From an uncultured Erysipelotrichaceae bacterium (GTDB taxonomy: Bacteria > Bacillota_I > Bacilli_A > Erysipelotrichales > Coprobacillaceae): a stretch of DNA of 64,000 nt. Positions 26,041 through 34,021 of the stretch are shown in pieces. Position numbers and translations under genes: made by a program. The stretch is taken from assembly GCA_910588075.1 (NCBI GenBank), contig CAJUOS010000007.1:1-64000 (forward strand). Reading direction: 5' to 3'. The notes under the pieces were generated by a model. The model worked only from the letters and a program-made list of their open reading frames with translations. It had not been told where the DNA came from and made no database searches. Every line of letters starts with the position of its first letter. Position 1 is the first letter of the stretch.

Positions 26041-26466
26041 ATGAAAAAATTATTATTATCACTATCATTATGTCTTACATTTATATTTTGTGACATTTCT
26101 CATGTTCAAGCTGAAGAATTATATTATAAAGAAGTTATTGAAGTAATAGATGAATCATCTTCTCGTGCAACATCAACTAAAACTGCAAAGAAAACAGGTT
26201 ATTATGCTAATGGTTCTACTGTTTTGTGGTCTGTTACAGTAACTGGTACATTTACTTATAATGGAAGTACATCAAAATGTACAAGTTCATCAGTAAGTGC
26301 GAGCAGTAATGATTCAAGATGGAGAATAATTTCTAAGTCTAGCTCTAAGTCTGGTAGTACTGCCAAAGCAACTGCTACTGCAAAATGCTATTTAAATAAT
26401 CTAGTCATTGATACTAAAACAAAAACAGTAACACTTACATGTAGTGCAAGTGGAAAATTATCTTAA
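26041..26466 (+). CDS. Small secreted protein of the PadR operon
   Basis: A 141-residue protein. ATG 26041 has GAGGAGG upstream; the TTG at 26032 is too early. The signal peptide (LLLSLSLCLTFIFCDISHVQA) is followed by a mature Ser/Thr-rich beta domain with repeated T-V-T-S strands and two well-spaced Cys residues (TSKCTSSSVSA and TAKCYLNN), suggesting a disulfide-linked extracellular protein. It is the last gene of the PadR operon, which ends at the terminator at 26484-26517. Function unknown; a bacteriocin-like or adhesion role is conceivable. Confidence 0.6.
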   Translation: MKKLLLSLSLCLTFIFCDISHVQAEELYYKEVIEVIDESSSRATSTKTAKKTGYYANGSTVLWSVTVTGTFTYNGSTSKCTSSSVSASSNDSRWRIISKSSSKSGSTAKATATAKCYLNNLVIDTKTKTVTLTCSASGKLS

Positions 26467-26483
26467 ATTTAATAATTATGTTA

Positions 26484-26517
26484 AAAGCCAATCTAAGAAT
26501 TTACTTAAATTGGCTTT
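26484..26517 (+). terminator. Terminator of the PadR operon
   Basis: AAAGCCAAT/ATTGGCTTT arms with a 16-base loop; the right arm's own TTT is the only T-run, so termination is probably weak. It begins 17 bases after the stop. Confidence 0.55.
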
Positions 26518-26540
26518 CCTAAATTAAAATTTAAAGTGTG

Positions 26541-26635
26541 CCACAATGTAGTGAACCCTCAAAGTGGGACTGAAATTTAATATTTATTGTAAGGCTTGAT
26601 TCCTAACCTATAAAGGAGTTAAGCCTTTTAGTTTT
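26541..26635. other. Possible IS-end remnant with terminator-like hairpin
   Basis: The stretch GTGAACCCTCAAAGTGGGAC (26551-26570) resembles the terminal repeats of IS3-family elements (the ACCCCAAAAGTTAGAC type). It is followed by AAGGCTT/AAGCCTT arms (26591-26627) and a T-rich tail. No transposase is nearby, so at best it is a solo end. Confidence 0.25.
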
Positions 26636-26685
26636 ATATTCAACCCTCTTTGTCTCTATTTTTCATTTTTATTTATCTTTTTAAT

Positions 26686-27180
26686 TTAAACCAATTGCAT
26701 GATTGCATCAATATTTTTATTACATTTATTCTTTTCTAAATGAATATTAATTGATCTTAAATTTTGTTTATCTATAGGTGTTTTCGTTTGTATAATATAA
26801 TAGCTATATATTTTATTATTTTTAACTTCAACTCGTTCCTTAAAAATCTTTTCAGTTAAATCAATATCCTCTTCTAACTCTTTATATCTTTTTCCACTAT
26901 TTTCTATCCCAGGTATATTGATTTCAACCTTATCTCTATCTATATTTTTTCCATCAACAACTTCTAAAGAGACAATATATAAATAAAATTTAGAACTTTT
27001 ATCTTTATTTGCTATTTCATTATCTCTATATTCATATTCATATAAATAAACATCATTGAAATTTGATTCAAAGTTATCTTTAGAGTCTTTAGTTTTATTA
27101 TCAGAAAGCAAATATAATAACGTTAAAAACATAACTATAACTAATATAAACAAACTTAAGTTTTTCAATATCTTATTCAC
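26686..27180 (-). CDS. Membrane-anchored partner protein (pair d)
   Basis: A 164-residue protein with an N-terminal membrane helix (LSLFILVIVMFLTLLYLL) and a charged soluble domain (DVYLYEYEYRD, then SKFYLYIVSLEVVDGKNI). It starts 13 bases after the stop of the secreted-protein gene 27194-27729. No family is recognised, but it is the membrane half of pair d and repeats the arrangement at 22668 and 23993. Confidence 0.55.
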   Translation of the reverse strand: MNKILKNLSLFILVIVMFLTLLYLLSDNKTKDSKDNFESNFNDVYLYEYEYRDNEIANKDKSSKFYLYIVSLEVVDGKNIDRDKVEINIPGIENSGKRYKELEEDIDLTEKIFKERVEVKNNKIYSYYIIQTKTPIDKQNLRSINIHLEKNKCNKNIDAIMQLV

Positions 27181-27193
27181 TTATATCACCCCA

Positions 27194-27729
27194 CTATTTA
27201 TAATAAACTTCTATATAACTTTCATTCTTATTTGGAACAGTTACAACTCCAGAATAATTATTTGATAAAGTATAATAACCTAATGATGTATCATAATATT
27301 TACTTGTTATTGTCACAGTAACATCAAATTCTTTCATTTGTACTTTATGTCGCAATTTAGAATTTCTACTAGAATCTGCTGGAATCGTTCTTCCTATGCT
27401 AGATGATGTACTTACAGACATCCCATATGTTATTCCCATTTTAGCAGACAATTCCTTTTGTGCTGAAGCAGTTAAACCACAAGAAATTGTACAACTTGTA
27501 CTAACAGTCACATTTTTTTAACAGTATACTGACTAGTCTTTGCCCAATCATCTACTAAGTCAGTATACTTCCAATATGTTCGTTTTAGTTTACAACTTTT
27601 CACTGTCTGACTCGAAGATACTAATCCACCAGAGCGTGGGCTTATTGCTTTTGCATCAACATGTACAACATTTATACATACCATTAATAAAGATAAAACT
27701 ATAACAATTGCTCTTTTTAATACTCTCAT
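27194..27729 (-). pseudogene. Secreted Cys-containing protein gene split by an A-tract frameshift (pair d)
   Basis: The 5' piece (27729-27508) encodes a signal peptide (RAIVIVLSLLMVCINVVHVDA) and continues to SQYTVKK before the frame breaks. The 3' piece (27511-27194) begins VTVSTSCTISCGLTASAQ and is beta-rich to the end. The join is the T7 tract at 27513-27519; with one more A the coding strand reads TVKKNVTVSTSC continuously, giving about 178 residues. It is the second secreted gene in this cluster with a one-base shift in an A-tract. Cys residues in the join region suggest disulfides. Function unknown. Confidence 0.6.
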
Positions 27730-27801
27730 TAATTAATTCCCTCCTTATTCTTTATAAAAACTAATTACTACACCCATTTACTATGATATCCTTTTTACAA
27801 A

Positions 27802-28204
27802 TCAATAATAATTCTTATCTGTACATCTGCTTTTACACATATGATATGAAATAGTACAAGTTATCATAAATACTAAAACTATTATAAAACTTCTTTTTTT
27901 AATATTTCTTGCACACTAAATTACCTGTATAATCAGGGCACTTACTATGAAAATAATTATAAGTCACTTTTGCAGAACTGCCTTTTACAGTTGTTTGCTC
28001 ATATCAATTTTTAGAAATCCCACTATAAACACTATAATAGAATTTTTCTTCTCTGATATATGATAAGCAATCTGAAGCTCCATATTGATAAAAATTAATA
28101 TGGACTAGTAGGGGTTAATTTTGAACCAACCGATACTGCTAAATACAACTGTCCCTAAAATACAAATAAAAATATCAAAAAACAAAATTTAAAAATCCTC
28201 CTTT
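27802..28204 (-). pseudogene. Decayed secreted/membrane gene pair (pair e)
   Basis: On the minus strand, after a surviving GGAGG site near 28195, the sequence reads IFKFCFLIFLFVF, then a frame break. A Cys-containing piece follows (ASDCLSYIREEKFYYSVYSG, stop, TVKGSSAKVTYNYFHSKCPD) with a stop at 27899-27901. Immediately beyond it a short piece begins KKRSFIIVLVFMITCTISYH and stops at 27802, a single-helix partner remnant. The order secreted then membrane protein, and the neighbouring control-region repeat, match pair c. All frames are broken. Confidence 0.5.
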
Positions 28205-28387
28205 CACATAATTTTTATAACAAACAATTAATTTGTATTTATCAAAGCAAATGTGTAAGCGTTTTCTTTTTCAATTGTATTTTATCACATACCACATTAT
28301 AAAACAATATAGTTTTACTATATTTTTCGATATATTGATATATTATATTTTTTATTATAAAACACTATTATGAAAGTGGTGATATCA

Positions 28388-29266
28388 TGAGTAAAAAATC
28401 AAATTTATTATTTACTTTAGATTTACTTATCTTATCCATATTAAAAGAAAAAGATTGTTATGGTTATGAACAATTAGTCAAAAAACTCAAGAACTCATTA
28501 TTCCTAAAATGGGTATATTATATCCTGTACTTTATTAGCTATTAGAAAATAATTATATTTCTAGTTATGAAATATACATTAAAACTAAACTAAGAATTTA
28601 CTATCATATAAAAAAAGATATAAGTATCTTGATTTATTAATTCAATATTTTGATAATATAATTAATACTTTAACTCATCTCATTCACAAGAAGAATAATA
28701 ATGAACAATACTAGCAAATAATTTTACAAAGATGTATACAATCTATTTCCAATGCAGAAAAAAATTATCTCAGCAAATTAAAAAACAAATTTAAAAATGT
28801 GAATCAAACTCATATAAAGAATTAGAAATATTTTTTGGAACACCTATTGATATTGTTAAAGCTTATTATGATACTATTGATAGTTAACTCTTAATTTAAG
28901 CTATACAAATGAAAAAGATCATTAGATACACATGCATCACTCTCAGTACCTTTGCCTTACGTATCTCACTATGGATTATTCATATATATAATCAAGCAAA
29001 TAACGATTTTCAAACTGCTGTACTTGATAATTATTATGAAATGGTAGAGGAGATTGATTAGAATGAAAAAATTATTATTACTATCATTACGTTTTACATT
29101 TGTATTTTACGATATTTCCCATGTTCAAGCTGAAGAATTCTATTACAAAGAAGTTATCAAACATCTACGCATACAACATCTACTAAAACTGCAAAAAACA
29201 AGGTTACTTTGTCAATGGCTTTACCATTTCAGATTCTGTCACAGTAACTGGTACATTCACTTATAG
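28388..29266 (+). pseudogene. Decayed copy of the PadR/HAAS-like/secreted operon
   Basis: The first 27 codons are identical to the PadR gene at 25340 (KSNLLFTLDLLILSILKEKD), then a deletion shifts the frame and several stops follow. From about 28701 a decayed copy of the HAAS-like gene continues, including FFGTPIDIVKAYYD-type text. From 29063 a decayed copy of the secreted gene keeps its signal (RFTFVFYDISHVQA). The copy is truncated at about 29260, where integrase-like sequence begins. It is the second, dead half of a 3-kb duplication. Confidence 0.75.
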
Positions 29267-29367
29267 CTCATAGACTTGGTCATACTATAAAAACTTTAAG
29301 AGAAACATATACACATATTTATGAGCAACATCGAACGCTACTTATTGAATACATAGAAAAGTTATAG
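29263..29367 (+). pseudogene. C-terminal fragment of a tyrosine recombinase
   Basis: The reading frame IAHRLGHTIKTLRETYTHIY has the HxLGHxxxxxTxxxYxH pattern of the integrase catalytic C-terminus, including the Tyr nucleophile position, and ends at a TAG. Nothing upstream belongs to it; it is joined directly to the broken secreted-protein copy. It is a scar of a former integration event. Confidence 0.7.
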
Positions 29368-29422
29368 TTCTGTCGTCCATTTGTCGTCCACAGAGTAAAA
29401 CAAATGATTTAAGATAGAACGT

Positions 29423-29494
29423 AAAAAAGGCATATCCCTAGGTATGATGACGTATCAAAAAGCTCGTCATATACACCGCCGAGGCTATGCCTTT
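29423..29494 (-). terminator. Long hairpin with minus-strand T-run
   Basis: GGCATA/TATGCC outer arms, a CCTCGG/CCTAGG-like middle and ATGACG/CGTCAT inner arms make a long imperfect hairpin of about 63 bases, followed by six Ts on the minus strand. It lies downstream of the dead integrase and could be its terminator or a recombination-associated structure. Confidence 0.4.
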
Positions 29495-29735
29495 AATTAT
29501 TAACTATTTGGTACATAAAATCAAAATTATATTGATTTTATCACTATTTATTACGTTGTTTCATCTGAGGTGCGAGTAATTAAACAAATGCAAATTTAAA
29601 TTATCTTGATTTTATCGATACTTTTTTGTCCATCATATACTTATTTTTATATTTCACGATATTTTCACGGAAAACTCATGAAATTTATATGAGGTTGTAT
29701 ATCTACTATAAATACATTATATAAACTCGTAATAA

Positions 29736-29757
29736 ATTTTATCATTCCTTAGTAGAA
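29736..29757 (+). repeat. Left copy of a 22-bp near-identical direct repeat (candidate att site)
   Basis: ATTTTATCATTC, one C, then TTAGTAGAA. It matches 36801-36822 at 21 of 22 bases, in the same orientation. The dead integrase frame runs into it, and the live integrase gene lies about 100 bases from the other copy. Confidence 0.5.
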
Positions 29758-30331
29758 TAAGTATTAGTTCTTTTTACTTTTTGAATATTATTAATGATTT
29801 TTGGAAGAGCATTATCTTCAATTGTTTTAACATTTACTCTTTTTCTATCATCTTTTGGTAATTGAATAAGCGAAATTGGATTCTCTTTTATGTACCCTAC
29901 TCTCAAGGCACACTAAATGTAGCAACAAGTTTTTTTAACATTATTTAACGTTGATATATTTTGCTTTTTACTGATTTCATTGAAATAGTGCTGTAGATCA
30001 ATATACTTTAATGTATCAATCTTTAACTCTCTTATACTTTTAACTATGTACATCCAATATGTTGCATTATAGTAATTCATTGTTACACTAGCATACTTAT
30101 TTTTTTCCTCAAAATCCTAAATACATCATTAAAGTTTTTTAAACAATCATTAGCCCCTAATCTATCCAATTCAATGTTATCAATAAAATCCTTTTCATAC
30201 TTTCTGGCTTTCTTCATTTTTATGAAACCACTTTTTATATAACATTCACTCATTCCTAGATGATTCTTATATCTAATAACCACCTGATAGACAGTTTCGT
30301 ATTTATTACTTTTGACTTTTGAAATCGACAT
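29758..30331 (-). pseudogene. Dead tyrosine integrase lacking its catalytic domain
   Basis: The N-terminal arm-binding domain is intact in frame (MSISKVKSNKYETVYQVVIR, then GFIKMKKARKYEKDFIDN). The core-binding domain follows in shifted frames (YASVTMNYYNATYWMYIV, NVKKTCCYI, ENPISLIQLPKDDRKRV) up to KRTNTYST at the 29736-29757 repeat. The catalytic domain is missing. The sequence is a paralogue of the two live integrases (residues 1-190 of 38140-39291). The ribosome site GGAGGTGAGTAGGA survives. Confidence 0.75.
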
Positions 30332-30364
30332 TCCTACTCACCTCCATCACTTCCTTCTGGACTT

Positions 30365-30567
30365 TATTTTCTCCTTACTTTGCTTTGTTTTAATTCTATC
30401 GCTAACATTTAATCCTGTATATTCAGTAAAAAAATTCATAATATCACAAGTGAAAATATATAATTTCTATCTGTTTTTATTATAGGTATTATTCCAAGTT
30501 CTCTTAGGGCAGTTACATGATTTTCTGAACAATTAATAATGTTTGTGTGTTCTTCTTGTGTAACCAT
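30365..30567 (-). pseudogene. Decayed HTH/excisionase gene
   Basis: Reading from an ATG at 30565-30567, the frame MVTQEEHTNIINCSENHVTA is followed by LRELGIIPIIKTDRNYIFS, then a stop and short pieces. It parallels the live HTH protein (FTQAQLMEFLNCSESHVTFL, REMGIIPAIRTGRNYMFSS) encoded at 39312-39551 at many positions. It sits directly upstream of the dead integrase, as the live one does relative to the live integrases. Confidence 0.65.
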
Positions 30568-30912
30568 TCTTAGATTTTCTATATAACACCTTCCATTACT
30601 CTATAATCAATATAATTTTGCCTAAATTTTTTGGTTATATCATATTTATAATTGCTATTTTTATTGACATATTTTCTTATATACTTGTTTAAAAACACAT
30701 ACCTCAACATATCTCCTATCATAGTAAAAAATGATTTTTAATACAAAATAATTTATTATCTATTTTAGACATTTAAGCAATATAAGAAACAACTATTTGT
30801 TATTTATATATTTAATTTAATGTAACACGTGAAAGTTTTAAAATACGAAAAAAAGAACAGCTTTTACTATTCCCTAATTCAACACTGACATAAAACCTAA
30901 AATAACTATATT
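30568..30912. other. Non-coding stretch between the dead HTH gene and the restriction operon
   Basis: About 345 bases with no supportable gene. It is AT-rich with many stops in every frame, and I see no clear promoter, repeat or terminator. Confidence 0.4.
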
Positions 30913-32172
30913 TCAATTTATATTCAAATAAGACTTCATTATTTTTCTTACATTTAGATATTGTTCTACTATTGCTAAATTAGTTAATCTCTTACCAACA
31001 TAATCATCAGCAAATTCGAAATGAAAAGACGATTCTAGATCACCTGGGAATATCAACACACTATATGCTCTTTTCTTATCTGAATTATGATACCTTAATA
31101 ACTCATTATAACTCAATTGTTTGTAATTAAGTTCTTTAATATTTACATAATACTTTGAATCAAATATATATTTTTGATGTTCATCTTCACCATAATGATC
31201 TACAGAAATAATATAATGATTACTCGACTTATCTATTGCAAAACTTTTTTTCCCAAAATCAACAGTCGATTTAATTGAAGAATCATCAAATACTATACAA
31301 TTTCTAGAAGAATCAAAACTCACAAATGATTTATTCAAATAATCATTAACCATCTCTTCCCATATCAAATTGAAATAATTTATCTTTACATGTATATCTC
31401 CGCCACTTGAAATATTATTATACTCTTTAAAAAAATTAATTAGTGAATCTACTAAGGTAATGTTAACATCTTTAAAAAGTTTTGATTTAATATTTAACAA
31501 CTCTTTTATTACAAAATCTAAATTATTTATAAAATCAAAATTAAATTTCCCATAATTAGTTTTTGGTAAAGTAAAAAAGAATGGAAACATTTTTAATGTA
31601 TTATCAATTACAAAAGCCATACATTCACTTAAAAATACAGACTGATAATTTTTTCGTTTGACATATAATGGTGAAAATATAATATTTCCATCATTTATAA
31701 TTATCTGAGACTTATTTATGGTATCTTTCCAGGAAACTTTACCGTTATATCCTGGTCTAGATTTTATCATTATCTCTTTATACAACCCAAACCTTTTATA
31801 ATAATCATATACCTTATAGAATGTTTCAAAAGGATAATTAGCTTCATATGTTGGTAATTTACCTATATATTTTTCTGCTTTACTATTATGATTTTTTTTA
31901 TTTATATATTTCTGTATTGTGTCAAAAAGAAGTTTAAAACTATTTTCGTCTAAAATTCTTTTATCATTTAATTTGTTAATTTCTTGAGGTTGATAAAAGT
32001 GTTTTGGAAAAACAACTAACATAGAATCATTATTTATTACAAACCCTACAAAATCATAAACAGTGATATTTTCCCTTTTTAAATATCTAATATCTCCTTT
32101 AGTGAATTGAAAAATCTCAAGTACATCTGTAGCTACCTTATCTCCATCTTGCCCATAATAAAATTTCATCAT
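30913..32172 (-). CDS. LlaJI/McrC-like restriction endonuclease subunit
   Basis: A 419-residue protein. The C-terminal nuclease-like region has the McrC arrangement: an acidic FNLIWEEMVNDYL helix (about residue 270) and a later YIFDSKYYVNI strand whose D-x-K plus the earlier Glu resemble a PD-(D/E)xK core. The N-terminal half has no recognised motif. It resembles the LlaJI restriction subunit family, where this protein cuts DNA together with a McrB-like NTPase. It is the last gene of the operon and starts 24 bases after the AAA+ gene. It is not a close match to classical McrC, so the subfamily is inferred. Confidence 0.7.
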   Translation of the reverse strand: MMKFYYGQDGDKVATDVLEIFQFTKGDIRYLKRENITVYDFVGFVINNDSMLVVFPKHFYQPQEINKLNDKRILDENSFKLLFDTIQKYINKKNHNSKAEKYIGKLPTYEANYPFETFYKVYDYYKRFGLYKEIMIKSRPGYNGKVSWKDTINKSQIIINDGNIIFSPLYVKRKNYQSVFLSECMAFVIDNTLKMFPFFFTLPKTNYGKFNFDFINNLDFVIKELLNIKSKLFKDVNITLVDSLINFFKEYNNISSGGDIHVKINYFNLIWEEMVNDYLNKSFVSFDSSRNCIVFDDSSIKSTVDFGKKSFAIDKSSNHYIISVDHYGEDEHQKYIFDSKYYVNIKELNYKQLSYNELLRYHNSDKKRAYSVLIFPGDLESSFHFEFADDYVGKRLTNLAIVEQYLNVRKIMKSYLNIN

Positions 32173-32196
32173 ATTATTTACTAAATATCTCCATAA

Positions 32197-33150
32197 TTAT
32201 AATAAATTCTTTTCCCACAATTCAATGCATTCAAAAAATTCATCACTAAAAATTTGTTCATTATTTTCAAACATATCATAAAGGTCTGAGAAACTATATG
32301 CTTTATTAGTAAACAATCTAAAATTCTTTTTGTATGATATTTTATGCACATCGTTCCATAGAAAATGAAGAAGTTTATTTTGAATTTTCAATTTAACTTC
32401 ATCTTGTGTAGTAACATCATCAAATTCAATAAAAAATTGTCCAAGTTGCTTATCTTCTCCAAGATCTAAATACTTTTCACTAGAGATTACTATATTCAAC
32501 GTACCATAAAGATTAATCCAAGAAACAATTTTTGTTCCAGTTTTACAATTTAATTCTATATTCACATTATTCATATATTCCTTTATACTTACTGGCGACT
32601 TTTTGGGTTTTGTACTTATATACTCCCATTCAAATCTCCTCTTAAATGCTGTATCCATTACATATACATTTTGATCACTAGTATTTACAGTACCTACAAT
32701 AGAGAAATTAGCTGGTAATTTAATATGATTATTAGGTAATGCAATAATATCTTTAGCTATTACTTCATTACTAACAAAATACCTACTATAACCTTTATTT
32801 ATCCCAGATTTTTCTCTATCAAGTAATTGGAAAATATCTCCAAAAATTGCTGCACAGTCTCCTCTTGACATTTCTTCAATTATTAAAAACACTTCTTTTG
32901 AAGTATCTTCATATGCCTTTTCAAGTGCTCTAGTGAAAATACCTTTTGAAAATTTATAAGTGACTGTACTTGTTCCACCTGGCACTTTTGTAACAGTAGG
33001 AAGTAATTGTCCCACAAAATCACTGTAACTGTATTCTGGGTGAAATGTTGTTCTATAAATTCTATCATCTGGTATACTATCATCATTCAATTTCTTATCT
33101 ATCTTAAAACTCTTTCCAGTTCCTGGAGCACCATAATAAATTTTCTGCAT
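32197..33150 (-). CDS. McrB-like AAA+ NTPase of a restriction system
   Basis: A 317-residue protein. Walker A GAPGTGKSF is at residues 7-15. The Walker B helix follows as FLIIEEMSRGDCAAIFGDIF, and the McrB-type signature VGTVNTSDQNVYVMDTAFKR replaces the classic NTADRS motif (NTSDQ here). The RRFEW sensor follows. It lacks the large N-terminal DNA-binding domain of E. coli McrB; that domain could be supplied by the preceding gene. In the family, such proteins form hexameric rings that hydrolyse GTP and move DNA. It starts five bases after 33156-34010. Confidence 0.82.
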   Translation of the reverse strand: MQKIYYGAPGTGKSFKIDKKLNDDSIPDDRIYRTTFHPEYSYSDFVGQLLPTVTKVPGGTSTVTYKFSKGIFTRALEKAYEDTSKEVFLIIEEMSRGDCAAIFGDIFQLLDREKSGINKGYSRYFVSNEVIAKDIIALPNNHIKLPANFSIVGTVNTSDQNVYVMDTAFKRRFEWEYISTKPKKSPVSIKEYMNNVNIELNCKTGTKIVSWINLYGTLNIVISSEKYLDLGEDKQLGQFFIEFDDVTTQDEVKLKIQNKLLHFLWNDVHKISYKKNFRLFTNKAYSFSDLYDMFENNEQIFSDEFFECIELWEKNLL

Positions 33151-33155
33151 CTTTT

Positions 33156-34010
33156 TTATCCCCCTAATAATTTTAATATGTGTATTTTCATCATTTTCAA
33201 AGAATCTATGTCATTTGTTATTGTATTTAGATCGCTAATATCGATTGTGTAACCTTCTTTTAAACCAATATAAATAGATGGGACTACCTTTAAAATAAAC
33301 CTATAAATTTCTGCTGTTGGATTTTTTGATTTATTTAATTTATTAGCTAAAACTTTAAGTGTTTTAGAATAGGGATCTAAAACAAAATAATCATTGCTAT
33401 GAGTCCCATTATCAGTTATTAAATCATCTATCATTTCTATATTGTTGCTAAGATCACAGAAATCATCTGTAATTATATCTTCATATTCATTTCCAAATAA
33501 ATCCAAATAATTAAATCCCATCAATTTTGAAAAAATAATATTTATCTTCACTGAACGCTGATTCATTCTACTCAATTCATTTAAGTTAACTATGTATATT
33601 GGTCTATTATTAAGATGCAAGTCTTTTGTGCTATCATATACTCCTGAAAAAATGCCCATTAAACCAGGAATAACTTGCCTTGATAAAATATCATTTGCAG
33701 AATCCAAAGAAGGCGGAATATAGAAAAATAATCCATCAATTACTCCATTATCTGCTTCTAAATAGCCAGCATACACTGATTCTTTCCCAAGATTAGAAAT
33801 TTTTGATCTAATAACATTTTTTCCCTCAAATCTGACATCTGTAATATTTAATTTATAAAATGTGTTATTCATGTCGTCAATAATTTTTAAAAGCATATCA
33901 TTTATTGTTTTGACTCCTATAGAAGTCCAACGGGACAACACCGATGCATTACTCGCAACTGAATATAATTTATCATTCAAATCACAAGGCAAAACTAAAG
34001 TATGTTTCAT
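33156..34010 (-). CDS. Unknown protein in the restriction operon
   Basis: A 284-residue mixed alpha/beta protein, unrecognised. It begins MKHTLVLPCDLNDKLYSVAS and has a LEADNGVIDGLFFYIPPSLD segment and a C-terminal helical half. There is no Walker motif, no nuclease motif and no methylase motif. It sits between the methyltransferase (11-base gap) and the McrB-like gene (5-base gap), so its stoichiometric co-expression is certain if the operon is real. It could be the separated DNA-recognition domain, a specificity protein or an inhibitor. It has no obvious membrane segment. Confidence 0.6.
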   Translation of the reverse strand: MKHTLVLPCDLNDKLYSVASNASVLSRWTSIGVKTINDMLLKIIDDMNNTFYKLNITDVRFEGKNVIRSKISNLGKESVYAGYLEADNGVIDGLFFYIPPSLDSANDILSRQVIPGLMGIFSGVYDSTKDLHLNNRPIYIVNLNELSRMNQRSVKINIIFSKLMGFNYLDLFGNEYEDIITDDFCDLSNNIEMIDDLITDNGTHSNDYFVLDPYSKTLKVLANKLNKSKNPTAEIYRFILKVVPSIYIGLKEGYTIDISDLNTITNDIDSLKMMKIHILKLLGG

Positions 34011-34021
34011 TTTATTCTCCT

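Noticed and set aside
26541..26635. Complete insertion sequence
   Set aside because: Only one end-like motif is seen, with no transposase or second inverted repeat; kept as a low-confidence remnant.
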